Assembly (NCBI GenBank): GCA_001603075.1
Contig: LVBB01000148.1
Location: forward strand, 1 to 64,000
DNA length: 64,000 nucleotides
DNA from: Phycisphaerales bacterium Planc_01
GTDB lineage: Bacteria > Planctomycetota > Phycisphaerae > Sedimentisphaerales > Anaerobacaceae
Direction: 5' to 3'
The notes under the pieces were generated by a model that saw only the letters and a program-made list of their open reading frames with translations, did no database searches and had not been told where the DNA came from. Below, piece after piece: positions 53,087 to 64,000 of the stretch. Both the position numbers and the translations under genes were made by a program. The first letter of the stretch is position 1. Every line of letters starts with the position of its first letter.

Positions 53087-54526
53087 TTACGGCCCAACGG
53101 AATCGGTGGCATCGTTGACGTCCACCCGATTCGGCTCTACCACTGCGGCTGGTTTCTTCTCAACAGACTCGTAGATATGGTAGCCGACCGCGCCGCCAGT
53201 CAAGACGAATAGGGACGTCAGCATGGCGATGAAGCGCGTTCGAATCGCGGACGGGGAGAGTTTCCGATCCGACACCCGATTGGGATTCATGAAGCACCAC
53301 GCGACGACGGCGATCAGATTCAGGCCGGCCGCCAATACGAAAAAGGTGTTCGCGCTGCCGGTCTGGGCGTTTTGCAGGAGCGGGAACACGATCGCGCTGA
53401 GGGCTGCTCCGACGTTGCCCACCATGTTCATCGAGCCCGACACGGCGCCGGAATTGGCGCCACCGATGTCGTTGCAGAAGGCCCAGCTCGGACTGAGCGT
53501 CATATCCACTCCGAACGTCGCGAGGCTGAACAAGAGCACGAAGAGGTAGAGACTCTCGGTTTGCGTCGCGAGCAGCAGACCAGCCGCTCCGAGGGCGAAC
53601 CCGACGATCGCGGTGATCCGCCGGGAGCCGACGGGCATGCCGCGCTGGAACAACCGGGTGACCATCGTTCCGGCGACCCAGTTGGCGAAGGCGGCGAAGA
53701 TCAGCGGCGTCGCCGACCAGTAGACCGCCCTCGGATCGTCGGGCCATTGATTTTTCAGATAGCTCGGCAGCCAGGTCAGGCAGATGAAGAACGTCACGTT
53801 GCTGGCGAAATACCGCACCATTGCCAGCGACATATTCATCGAGGTGAAGACCTCGGCAAAGGAGGACTTCACCGTCGTTGCGAAGCCACTGGCGCGCCCC
53901 TTCTCGATGTAGTCCAGCTCTTCCTGGTTGACCTTCGGATTGTCCTTCGGATTGTCGCGGAACCAGAGGAGCCAAATGGTCGCCCAGAGAATCCCGATCA
54001 ATCCATTGACGACGAACGTCCAGCGCCAGCCGATCTGGAGGATCAGCCAGGGCATGAAGAACAGCGAGAAGGCCGCCCCGAGACGGCTGCCCGAGAAATT
54101 GATCCCGTGGGCCAGCCCCCGGTCCTTGGCCGGCAGCCAGCGAAAGAACGCCTGGGCGGCCCCCGGAAAGGCTCCCGCCTCTCCGACACCGAAGAGGAAC
54201 CGCAGGATGAGCATTTGGAGGGCGTTTCGCGCAGCACCCGTCAGGGCCGTGAAGACACTCCAGACCGAGACCACGATGGTCAACGCCTTGCGCGGGCCGA
54301 GTCGGTCGGCGATCCAACCCGACGGCACCTGGAACAATGCATACCCCACGGCGAAGATGCCCAGCACCAGCCCCATCATCTCGGCGGAAATGGACAGATC
54401 GCGCTTGATATAGTCCACAGCCGAGGCGATGCAGGCCCGGTCCATATAGGTATTGACGCTGTGGAAGAACAGGATACCGATGAGGACGAAGCGCTGGCGA
54501 CTCATGCGCGGCAGACGTATGGTCAT
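53087..54526 (-). CDS. MFS transporter, anion:cation symporter (ACS) family
   Basis: The 479-residue protein has about twelve membrane helices. It carries the ACS family signatures NTYMDRACIASAVDYIKRDL near the start, PSGWIADRLGPRKAL in the first loop and RFLFGVGEAGAFPGAAQAFF in helix 4-5. ACS members such as ExuT and GudP import hexuronates and other sugar acids, which fits the neighbouring tartrate-dehydrogenase-like and cyclase genes. The C-terminal 40 residues form a non-conserved tail after an extra hydrophobic segment. Confidence 0.9.
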   Translation of the reverse strand: MTIRLPRMSRQRFVLIGILFFHSVNTYMDRACIASAVDYIKRDLSISAEMMGLVLGIFAVGYALFQVPSGWIADRLGPRKALTIVVSVWSVFTALTGAARNALQMLILRFLFGVGEAGAFPGAAQAFFRWLPAKDRGLAHGINFSGSRLGAAFSLFFMPWLILQIGWRWTFVVNGLIGILWATIWLLWFRDNPKDNPKVNQEELDYIEKGRASGFATTVKSSFAEVFTSMNMSLAMVRYFASNVTFFICLTWLPSYLKNQWPDDPRAVYWSATPLIFAAFANWVAGTMVTRLFQRGMPVGSRRITAIVGFALGAAGLLLATQTESLYLFVLLFSLATFGVDMTLSPSWAFCNDIGGANSGAVSGSMNMVGNVGAALSAIVFPLLQNAQTGSANTFFVLAAGLNLIAVVAWCFMNPNRVSDRKLSPSAIRTRFIAMLTSLFVLTGGAVGYHIYESVEKKPAAVVEPNRVDVNDATDSVGP

Positions 54527-54547
54527 GTCGTCAGTCCTTTCCAGAGG

Positions 54548-55615
54548 TCAGCGGACAGTTCTTGTCCGCAAAGCCGCGCGCCGCTTGGCGATGAGATCGA
54601 GCGTGTTCTCCCAGGCGCTGACAAACATGTCCCGAAAGTAACGAACCGGACCGAATTCTTCATATTCCTCGACCGTCAGACCGTCTTCCATGTATGCCTG
54701 TCGGAACCCTGGCACCTTCGCCAGCAGCGTATCCAGGACATGGTCCTGAACCGGGTTGAACAGCCGGGCCACCACGGGCGGGTCCAACTCCAGAAGTGCT
54801 TCGGCCTGTCCCTGCCAGTTCATCGTGATGCACACGTCTCCCCCGACCATCTCGGTGAAGTGCTGCAACCCGCGCACCCCGCCGCCGATGAAACCGAGCG
54901 AGTACCCCCTGTCGTGCACGAAACGATAGACCTTCTTGGCGATGACCAGCCCGGCCTGGTAGAGAATGTCCGGCGAGATGCCGATCTCCTGTGCTGCCAC
55001 TTCGTTAGTCAGCCACTCGTCATAGATGCCGGTGATGAGAGAGAAGTACATGACCGGTTTCTTTTTCGTCCTGGCCGTGATCTTCTCGTACATCTCACAG
55101 ACGTCGATCACCTGGCTCAGGCCCATGACCTCTGTCGCGTTGAGCGGCGTGTTCTCCTCGATCAGCGTCTCCATCGCTTCGAGTCCGGCGGCGGTAGCGG
55201 GGATCTTGATCATGATGTTCGGGCTCATCTGGCGATTCTTGCGTCCTTCGTCGATAATGACCTGCGCATCTTCCTCGTGGATCGGATCGCCCTGGATGCT
55301 GACATAGCCGTGGGCGCCGTCGGTCCGCTCATAGGCCGTCATGAACGCCTCGGCCACCCGCTGGACAAGCTTGCGCTGGAGAATGCACTCGACCTCGTTG
55401 TCGTCCTCGCAGTTGGCCACGATCTCGTCGAGCAGACCCAGAGCGTGCATCCTGCCCGTCTGGTGATTCAGCATCTTCCATGTGTACGATGGATTCTGCG
55501 TGCACCCCATCGCCCCCGCGGCGATGGCCATTCGCGCTTCCTCGGGGGTGACGTTATTGATCCACATCTTGGTCGGCGTCAGCGCGGCGACCCGATGGAA
55601 GTAGTCCCGTTTCAT
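54548..55615 (-). CDS. Transaldolase-family protein
   Basis: The 355-residue protein has a class I aldolase TIM barrel like the transaldolase/fructose-6-phosphate aldolase family: KMWINNVTPEEARMAIAAGA at the start, GCTQNPSYTWKML, and the Schiff-base lysine candidate in NIMIKIPATAAGLEAME (about residue 135). It probably splits or joins a keto-sugar intermediate. It is longer than TalC-type enzymes (about 220 residues) and departs from classic TalB, so the exact reaction is open. AAAGGA precedes the ATG. It is mid-operon, 21 bp from the MFS gene. Confidence 0.8.
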   Translation of the reverse strand: MKRDYFHRVAALTPTKMWINNVTPEEARMAIAAGAMGCTQNPSYTWKMLNHQTGRMHALGLLDEIVANCEDDNEVECILQRKLVQRVAEAFMTAYERTDGAHGYVSIQGDPIHEEDAQVIIDEGRKNRQMSPNIMIKIPATAAGLEAMETLIEENTPLNATEVMGLSQVIDVCEMYEKITARTKKKPVMYFSLITGIYDEWLTNEVAAQEIGISPDILYQAGLVIAKKVYRFVHDRGYSLGFIGGGVRGLQHFTEMVGGDVCITMNWQGQAEALLELDPPVVARLFNPVQDHVLDTLLAKVPGFRQAYMEDGLTVEEYEEFGPVRYFRDMFVSAWENTLDLIAKRRAALRTRTVR

Positions 55616-55629
55616 CGGTCGGTTCCTTT

Positions 55630-56265
55630 CTACTGGTCTTCGATGGCGATCGCACGGACCGGGGAGCCGTCTCCGCCAACGATTCGCAATGGCAGCGCCA
55701 TGAACATCACTTTCTCACTGTGAATCTCATCGAGATTGGCCAGTCCTTCCACGACGATCACGCCGGCGCCGAGCAGCACCTTGTGCACGGCCGTCAGCTC
55801 TTCGATGTTGTTGACGTCGGCCACGGACGGCGGCTCGACCCCGAGCATGCGCACACCCTTCTCGGCGCACCAATGCGCCAACTCCAGGCTGACTCTCGGC
55901 AAGGCGTTCCGATACGAGGGGTTGCCGATGCGGCGGCCCCAGCCGGTTCGCAGCAGCAGTCCATCGCCGGCGCAGACCTTGTCTTTCGTCCGGCCCAGAT
56001 GTCCGATGCCGATCAGGGCGCGCGGCTCGATTCCCGTCAGGTCCACCACCCAGGCCGGTCCCATGCAGCGGTCCAGAGGAATTCGGTCGATGGTCTCGCC
56101 CGACACGCCGAAATGAAGCGGCGCATCCATGTGCGTGCCGCAATGTGAGTACAGACGGAGCGTTGTGGCGTTCCAGCCATCGCGTTCGAGCGTTTTGGCC
56201 GGCTCGATGCCAACGCCTCTTTGGCCGCTCTCCAACGGTACGGTTAAGTCGACGATACGAGTCAT
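55630..56265 (-). CDS. Metal-dependent cyclase family hydrolase
   Basis: The 211-residue protein has the cyclase-family (kynurenine formamidase-like) metal motif HCGTHMDAPLHF at about 41-52 and the later acidic region RMLGVEPPSVADVNN. Members hydrolyse amides, lactones or cyclic acids; in a sugar-acid operon it may open a lactone (inference). The start MTRIVDLTVPLESGQ is usual. The gene lies 6 bp after the tartrate-dehydrogenase-like gene and 14 bp before the transaldolase-like gene. Confidence 0.86.
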   Translation of the reverse strand: MTRIVDLTVPLESGQRGVGIEPAKTLERDGWNATTLRLYSHCGTHMDAPLHFGVSGETIDRIPLDRCMGPAWVVDLTGIEPRALIGIGHLGRTKDKVCAGDGLLLRTGWGRRIGNPSYRNALPRVSLELAHWCAEKGVRMLGVEPPSVADVNNIEELTAVHKVLLGAGVIVVEGLANLDEIHSEKVMFMALPLRIVGGDGSPVRAIAIEDQ

Positions 56266-56271
56266 GGTCTT

Positions 56272-57336
56272 TCACACCGTCCGAACGGCATCGGCCACGC
56301 GGCCGGCGATCTCGTCTGTTCCGGCCGATCCTCCGAGATCAGCCGACAACGTGCCCTCCGCCACGGTTTTCTCGATTGCCTTGACGATCGTCTCGGCAGA
56401 TTCCTGCTCGCCGAGGTGCTCCAGCATCAGGGCGCCCGACCAGATCGCTCCGATCGGATTGGCGATTCCCTTACCCGCGATGTCCGGCGCCGAGCCGTGA
56501 ATCGGCTCGAACATCGACGGATACTCCTTCTCCGGATTGATGTTCCCACTGCCGCCGAGGCCGAGACTGCCCATGATCGCGCCGCCGAGGTCGCTGAGGA
56601 TGTCACCGATGAAGTTGGTGGTGACGATAACGTCGAATCGCTCGGGATGGAGCACGAAATTGGCCGAAGCGTTGTCCACGTACATCTTCTGGTACGCCAC
56701 ATCCGGATAGCAGAGGCCGACGTCCTCAATGACACGGTCCCAATAGGCCAGCGAGTGAATCAGGGTGTTGGACTTGGTGATGCTCGTGAGGTGTTTGCGT
56801 CGGCGCCGGGCCAGTTGGTAGGAATAGTGCGCCACACGCTCGATTCCTTTGCGGGTGAACACGCTCGTGTCAATCGCCATGCCGCCGTCGAAGTCTTCGT
56901 GGACGAACCCGCCGACCTGGACAAATTCGCCTTCGGTGTTCTCACGGATGACCACGAAGTCAATGTCGCGGGGCGTTTTGTCTCGCAGCGGACCTTCGAT
57001 CCCGTTCAGCAGGCGCGCCGGCCGATAGTTCACGTACTGGTTGAAGCTCTTGCGCACCTTGAAGGTGAACAGCCTGGCGGGCAGCGTGTCGTCGACGTCG
57101 GGCAGCCCCACGGCCCCGAAGTAGATCGCGTCAAAATCCTTGAGAACGTCCAGACCGTCGTCCGGAAGGAACGTCCCGGTCTTCTTGTAGTAGCCCGCTC
57201 CATAGGGGAATTCTTCCGTCGCAATCCGGAACCCGAATCGCTGCGCCGCCGCATCCAACACGCGGACGCCCGCAGGGACGATTTCGTGGCCGATTCCATC
57301 ACCCGGAACCACGGCGATTCTGTACTGACGTGTCAT
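56272..57336 (-). CDS. Tartrate/D-malate dehydrogenase-like decarboxylating dehydrogenase
   Basis: The 354-residue protein belongs to the isocitrate/isopropylmalate dehydrogenase family: IAVVPGDGIGHEIVPAG at the start, the Asp-rich metal site IVTTNFIGDILSDLGGAIMG, and the NAD site EPIHGSAPDIAGKGIANPIG. The substrate segment RLFTFKVRKSFNQYVNYRPA resembles tartrate and D-malate dehydrogenases more than LeuB, and no leucine genes are near. It would oxidise and perhaps decarboxylate a hydroxy-acid. The track start at 57345 is TTG; the ATG at 57336 has AGGA 9 bp upstream. Confidence 0.88.
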   Translation of the reverse strand: MTRQYRIAVVPGDGIGHEIVPAGVRVLDAAAQRFGFRIATEEFPYGAGYYKKTGTFLPDDGLDVLKDFDAIYFGAVGLPDVDDTLPARLFTFKVRKSFNQYVNYRPARLLNGIEGPLRDKTPRDIDFVVIRENTEGEFVQVGGFVHEDFDGGMAIDTSVFTRKGIERVAHYSYQLARRRRKHLTSITKSNTLIHSLAYWDRVIEDVGLCYPDVAYQKMYVDNASANFVLHPERFDVIVTTNFIGDILSDLGGAIMGSLGLGGSGNINPEKEYPSMFEPIHGSAPDIAGKGIANPIGAIWSGALMLEHLGEQESAETIVKAIEKTVAEGTLSADLGGSAGTDEIAGRVADAVRTV

Positions 57337-57364
57337 ATTCTTCAATCCTGGCTTAAATGAAGAT

Positions 57365-60265
<2,901 letters not shown>

Positions 60266-60431
60266 GATTCATGGCCTCCATTGCTGGATGAAGAAGCACT
60301 GTGGACGAAGAACCAACGTGGATTATCGCTGATGTGCGCCTCCCGAACAATACCACAATGTGCACTCCTGCGCCCCAAAACGCGCACGAGGACACCCACA
60401 GACAGGAGAAGACGGCGCGGTCTTGGTCCGG

Positions 60432-61601
60432 CTACTTGACGCAGTGCCGCAGTCGATAGGCCGTCGGGGTCGTCCCCTGGAACCGCGTGAAGACCCTGTC
60501 CAGTTGCTTAGCGCTGGAAACACACATCTTCTCAGCGATTTGCGCGACCGTCAAATCGGTTTCGACCAGCAGTTGAGTGATCCGATTGACACGTTCGCGG
60601 AGGATTTGTGAATGCACGGACCGTCCGATTGCCTTGGAGAACCTCTGCTGCAAGCTGCGTCGCGACAGCGCTATCGCCTCCGCGACATCATCGACCTGGA
60701 GAGGACGGTCCGCATTTCTGCGGATGAAGCGGATGGCCTCAGAGACCTCCCGATCCTCGACCAGAAGAATATCGGTGGAGCTGCGCGCCACAACATGGGT
60801 CGGCAGTCCTTCGATGGTCGTCTCGTGGCAGGCTTCGCCGGCCATGACCCGGTCGAGCAGTTGCGCGGCGCGGTAGCCGAGCTTCTCCGCGTTCAAGCAG
60901 ATGCTGGAAAGAGCGGGGTTGGCCAGGCGACAGATGAACTCATCGTCGTCGACGCCGAGAATGGCCACTTCACTGGGCACGTGGATTCGCGCAACGTGGC
61001 AGGCGTCGAGGACGTGCTGGCTTCGGTCGTCATTGCAGGCCATGATTCCCACCGGTTTGGGCAGGGATTGCAGCCAGGCCACCAAGTGGGGTTCCTCCTT
61101 CTCCCACAGGGCCTGCATGTCCTTGCCCTTGAGCGGCTCATAGAGGCAACAGGCGAATCCGGCTTCGGCGATCCGTTTCTGAAAGGCTTCGCCCCGTTTG
61201 GCCGACCAGTAGATGTCCTCGAGTCCGCAGTAGGCGAAGTGGCGAAATCCGCATTGCAGCAGGTGCTCGGCCCCCAACGTGCCGACCGCATCGTTGTCGA
61301 TGATGATGTTGATGAAACCCTCGATGGTTCTCTTGGTTACGGGAGCGCAGATGCCGGGTATCCTACGCCGGATGATTTCCTCGATCCGCTCAGGCTCGCG
61401 CATGATGATGCCGTCGACCTGTCCGGTGCTCAGGCGGTCTGTGACCTTCTTCTTCCAGTCGATGGCGTGATAGTGTGGAGGCTCTCGATAAAATGTCCAG
61501 GGACCGCGTTCGTTTGCGTACTGGGCGATCCCCTGAAGGAGTCCCCGGTCAAACGCCCGGGTCGGTGCGATCAGCAGAATGACTCTTCGTGCTCTGAACA
61601 T
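60432..61601 (-). CDS. XylR-type LacI/AraC hybrid transcriptional regulator
   Basis: The 389-residue protein has a LacI-like periplasmic-binding fold (about 1-275: VILLIAPTRAFDRGLLQGIA, then VGIMACNDDRSQHVLDACHV) and a C-terminal AraC helix-turn-helix pair (LQVDDVAEAIALSRRSLQQR, LTVAQIAEKMCVSSAKQLDR). This is the layout and length of XylR of E. coli. It probably activates the glycosidase operon just downstream when a sugar binds. I start at the ATG at 61601 (MFRARRVILL), which aligns with XylR; 61616 is also possible. Confidence 0.9.
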   Translation of the reverse strand: MFRARRVILLIAPTRAFDRGLLQGIAQYANERGPWTFYREPPHYHAIDWKKKVTDRLSTGQVDGIIMREPERIEEIIRRRIPGICAPVTKRTIEGFINIIIDNDAVGTLGAEHLLQCGFRHFAYCGLEDIYWSAKRGEAFQKRIAEAGFACCLYEPLKGKDMQALWEKEEPHLVAWLQSLPKPVGIMACNDDRSQHVLDACHVARIHVPSEVAILGVDDDEFICRLANPALSSICLNAEKLGYRAAQLLDRVMAGEACHETTIEGLPTHVVARSSTDILLVEDREVSEAIRFIRRNADRPLQVDDVAEAIALSRRSLQQRFSKAIGRSVHSQILRERVNRITQLLVETDLTVAQIAEKMCVSSAKQLDRVFTRFQGTTPTAYRLRHCVK

Positions 61602-61760
61602 CCTCGTCTGCCTCATATGGTGCGTTGCCAGCCGGCGTCGGATTGTACACGAGATCGCAAGGCACGTAAAGCGACCCAATTCGCATGGCATCACGCTGCT
61701 ATTCGCGGGGAGACGATGACCGAAGGACCACTGCGTGAACGTGTGGATCAACGACCCATC

Positions 61761-62477
61761 CTATGGTTTTTCGGGTTCTGTGCGGGGCAGGCCGAAATCC
61801 CAGGCGGTCAGCTCCAGAGGGTTTTTCCTGCTGGCGTGTCCATCGACGAAAAGGCAATTGACGTTCTTGTCGTGCCGCTTTCTGGCGATTCGACGCTGTA
61901 CGTCCGAACTCGGCAGATGGACCTGGGCGTAGACGTCCAGCCAGCGGAGTTTGTCTTTCAGCATCTGTGCTTCATCGTCTCTTCGAACGATCTGGATGTG
62001 AGCGGCCTCGGGATCGTGCTCGTAATCGGCCAGATAGACCGTTTGGCCCGGGCGACGGAACTCGTCGAGCTTGCTGGCTCCGCGCTGTTCTTTGCCGATG
62101 GTGTTGCCCGATTTGATGTCCCAGGCGTTGATGCAATAGTCTACCGTCTGTTCGCGGTCCGGGTAGCTGGGACAATCGTAGATCTTGACCTCGGAATAGT
62201 GTTCAACCTTGTCCGACAACCCGCCGACGTATCGCATGAACAACACCGACCACAGGCCGTCCGTCTCGTCTCGCGGCACCTTCATGTCGTTGTCCTGGGC
62301 GTACATGTGCATCGCCAGACCGATCTGTTTGAGGTTGCTCAGGCAGCGGACCGTCTTGGCCTGTTCCCTGGCCTTGCTCAGCGAGGGCAACAGGACCGCC
62401 AACAGCAGTGCGATGATAGCGATGACGACCAGTAATTCGATCAGAGTGAAACCGACAGCACGTTTCTCGACTCGCAT
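61761..62477 (-). CDS. Type II secretion pseudopilin-like protein
   Basis: The 238-residue protein has a prepilin leader with cleavage/methylation motif ([20 protein letters not shown]) and a helix running into [20 protein letters not shown]. It ends with the planctomycete H-X9-DG-type motif ([19 protein letters not shown]). Such proteins are processed at the inner membrane and form pseudopili or surface structures; large families of them occur in this phylum. The ATG at 62477 has AGGGAA upstream; the track start adds 62 unrelated residues. Confidence 0.9.
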   Translation of the reverse strand: MRVEKRAVGFTLIELLVVIAIIALLLAVLLPSLSKAREQAKTVRCLSNLKQIGLAMHMYAQDNDMKVPRDETDGLWSVLFMRYVGGLSDKVEHYSEVKIYDCPSYPDREQTVDYCINAWDIKSGNTIGKEQRGASKLDEFRRPGQTVYLADYEHDPEAAHIQIVRRDDEAQMLKDKLRWLDVYAQVHLPSSDVQRRIARKRHDKNVNCLFVDGHASRKNPLELTAWDFGLPRTEPEKP

Positions 62478-62697
62478 TGCACTGTTTCCCTGTTGAGTGT
62501 CGATTTCAATCAAGCACACACAACCCTGTCTGAAATGTAGAAGACCGCGTCCGTGGCAACAATCCCATTCCGCGCAAAACCGCTGCCCAAAATGCACGGC
62601 CCCCCCTCGGCGCGCAACGCCGAAGACATTCGCATCCTGATCGGAGTGGGCGTTGCGTCCCACTCATATGGATCGCAGGGCTTCCATTTTGCAGGGG

Positions 62698-64000
62698 TTA
62701 AGGTGCGGCCACGGCACAGATGCAGGCCGGGTCGATGCCGGTGACGCCTCCCACCGGTGGCAGAATTGTGATCCCGAAGATCGGTTCATCAGCCGTAATG
62801 ACGATGGCGCCGGCCGCCTGACCTTCGATTGTCAGGCCGGGCTTGTACCAGTCGCCTTGTGCAAATGCGGCCGTGCCACCCATCGGATTGCCGTCGGCGT
62901 CCCATGGCTGGATCAGCCCCTGGTCGTTGCCGCCGCGTTCGACGATGAAGATGGTCGTCACCGGCACGGCAAACACAACCGTCACCAAGCTCGAATCGTC
63001 CAGGCTGGCATACGTGCCGAGATTGAAATTGTCCGCATCGACCGCCGGATGAGCGGCGTGCTTCTCGAAATCCGCCGAGGTCGTGCCCAGGATCAGGCCG
63101 CTGACATCAATCCCATTGATCGACAGGAGCATCCCGTCGTTGCCGGCGGCCTCAAGGCTGTTGGCGGGACCAATCGTGATCGCGGCCGCTGCGGTGGAAA
63201 CGCCGGGCAGGAGCCGGAAATCGTCCACGTACAGGACACCCGAACCACTGCCTTCCACGCCGATCGCCAGCGTCCTGACGCTTCGCAGGTTTGTGGCGAC
63301 GGAGGCGAGATCGATACTCCACTGGGTCCAGAAGGCCGATGTGATGGCGTCGGCATTGCCGTCGTAGGCGACCTTGACGCCACCGATCTTCACGTAAACC
63401 TGGCCACCCGTGTTGTCGGCGCTGCCCCGGAAGTACAGCGTTAGAATTGCGGCGCCGGCGCGCGTCCAGTCCTGAGGGGTCTCAAAGGTGATCTGGGCTT
63501 CGGAGTAGGCAACGCCGCCCATGTTGTTGTAGAACAGCGGCATCGACTGTCTTCCGCCGTTGATAATGGCCTTCTCGGCAAACGGGGCATCCAGGTAGCC
63601 AACCTGAGAACCGTTCGCGTCGTCCTCAAAGCCATCGGTCCAGCTCTGCCAGATGGTCCCGCCCGCGTCGACGTTGTCGGTGTAGCCCTCGAAATCCTCC
63701 ACAACAAAGAACGCCGGCGTGAAGAAGCTCCAGATGTCGCCTTCCCACGCGCCGATGCTCTCGGCCTCGTTCACTTCGTTGATCTTCCAGTAGTAGGTCG
63801 TTCCCAGCTTCAGGTCCAGATCGCTCAACGCGTAGCGGCTCTGGTCGACTGTGTCGATCAGAGATGTCCCGTCGGTTACCGCGGATCTCTTGTCGCTCAG
63901 ATAGACCTCGTGCGAAACGGCCTCCCGACCGGCGCGCCAGCTCAGAACGGCGTCCGGCGCAACGCCGGTCGCGCCATCGGCCGGCTGCGGCTCTTTCGCA
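62698..64000 (-). CDS. Partial secreted protein with fibronectin-like and lectin-like domains
   Basis: The gene runs off the right edge; the frame is open from the stop at 62698 to 64000, so the 5' end is missing and the track start (63828) is internal. Upstream of it the frame reads PADGATGVAPDAVLSWRAG and then YYWKINEVNEAESIGAWEGD, a fibronectin-III-like module typical of Planctomycetes. A jelly-roll domain follows (FFVVEDFEGYTDNV, then GGVKVAYDGNADAITSAFW and GSGSGVLYVDDFRLLPG). A further beta-rich part of about 175 residues ends the protein. It is probably an extracellular carbohydrate-binding or adhesive protein. Confidence 0.78.
   Translation of the reverse strand, partial: AKEPQPADGATGVAPDAVLSWRAGREAVSHEVYLSDKRSAVTDGTSLIDTVDQSRYALSDLDLKLGTTYYWKINEVNEAESIGAWEGDIWSFFTPAFFVVEDFEGYTDNVDAGGTIWQSWTDGFEDDANGSQVGYLDAPFAEKAIINGGRQSMPLFYNNMGGVAYSEAQITFETPQDWTRAGAAILTLYFRGSADNTGGQVYVKIGGVKVAYDGNADAITSAFWTQWSIDLASVATNLRSVRTLAIGVEGSGSGVLYVDDFRLLPGVSTAAAAITIGPANSLEAAGNDGMLLSINGIDVSGLILGTTSADFEKHAAHPAVDADNFNLGTYASLDDSSLVTVVFAVPVTTIFIVERGGNDQGLIQPWDADGNPMGGTAAFAQGDWYKPGLTIEGQAAGAIVITADEPIFGITILPPVGGVTGIDPACICAVAAP

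Overview
The window is a GC-rich bacterial chromosome segment that looks like Planctomycetota, most likely a Phycisphaerae/Sedimentisphaerales-type organism. Pointers are the many secreted, Tat-exported Gfo/Idh/MocA and TIM-barrel enzymes, a pseudopilin ending in an H-X9-DG-like motif, a fibronectin-like 'ADGATGV...YYWKINEVN' extracellular protein, a BlaI/M56 pair, PadR/HAAS pairs and an XylR-type regulator next to a DUF5060 glycosidase. This assignment comes from gene content, not from a marker gene. No rRNA, tRNA or CRISPR array was recognised. Most ORF-track entries are antisense shadows of GC-rich genes.

Layout. 1-3.6 kb: BlaI repressor with a palindromic operator, and an M56 (BlaR1-like) membrane peptidase whose sensor domain is replaced by ankyrin repeats. 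3.6-8.5 kb: an MNT-HEPN toxin-antitoxin pair lying between a complete ETF-ubiquinone oxidoreductase gene and a duplicated relic of that gene's 3' end, then a fused EtfB-EtfA gene. 8.5-13.4 kb: sparse region with an unknown secreted protein, an oligogalacturonate-lyase-like propeller lipoprotein, a DUF3568 lipoprotein and a small beta-barrel. 13.4-20.4 kb: a NifA-like sigma-54 activator, SMC, and a lipoprotein joining a FlgI-like domain to HEAT repeats. 20.5-28.4 kb: HAAS-domain membrane protein with a PadR repressor, then Tat-exported TIM-barrel, HEAT and Gfo/Idh proteins and a DUF6259-like glycosidase.

28.5-46.2 kb is the most interesting part. A TonB2/TtpC-type energiser operon (DUF3450, TtpC-like ExbB with an MgtE-like CBS pair, ExbB, ExbD, TonB, TPR), a TPR-like lipoprotein, a secreted beta-helix protein and a divergent TonB-dependent receptor are followed by a TPR protein, an orphan PhoB-type response regulator, an OPA-family transporter and the 2-aminoethylphosphonate degradation pair PhnW-PhnX. 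Arrays of NTTA(A/G)-type elements repeated every 11 bp lie upstream of the TonB operon, in the receptor/beta-helix intergenic region and in the regulator/transporter intergenic region. I read this as a Pho-type regulon for phosphonate or phosphate scavenging.

46.2-64 kb: an IS200-type transposase relic precedes an XPB helicase-Bax1 nuclease pair of archaeal type. Two gene relics flank a Tat-exported FAD oxidoreductase. A catabolic operon (DUF5060 glycosidase, tartrate-dehydrogenase-like, cyclase, transaldolase-like, ACS-family MFS, Gfo/Idh) lies downstream of an XylR-type regulator. Its first gene carries one in-frame TGA where family members normally have Trp. The window closes with a pseudopilin and a partial secreted protein.
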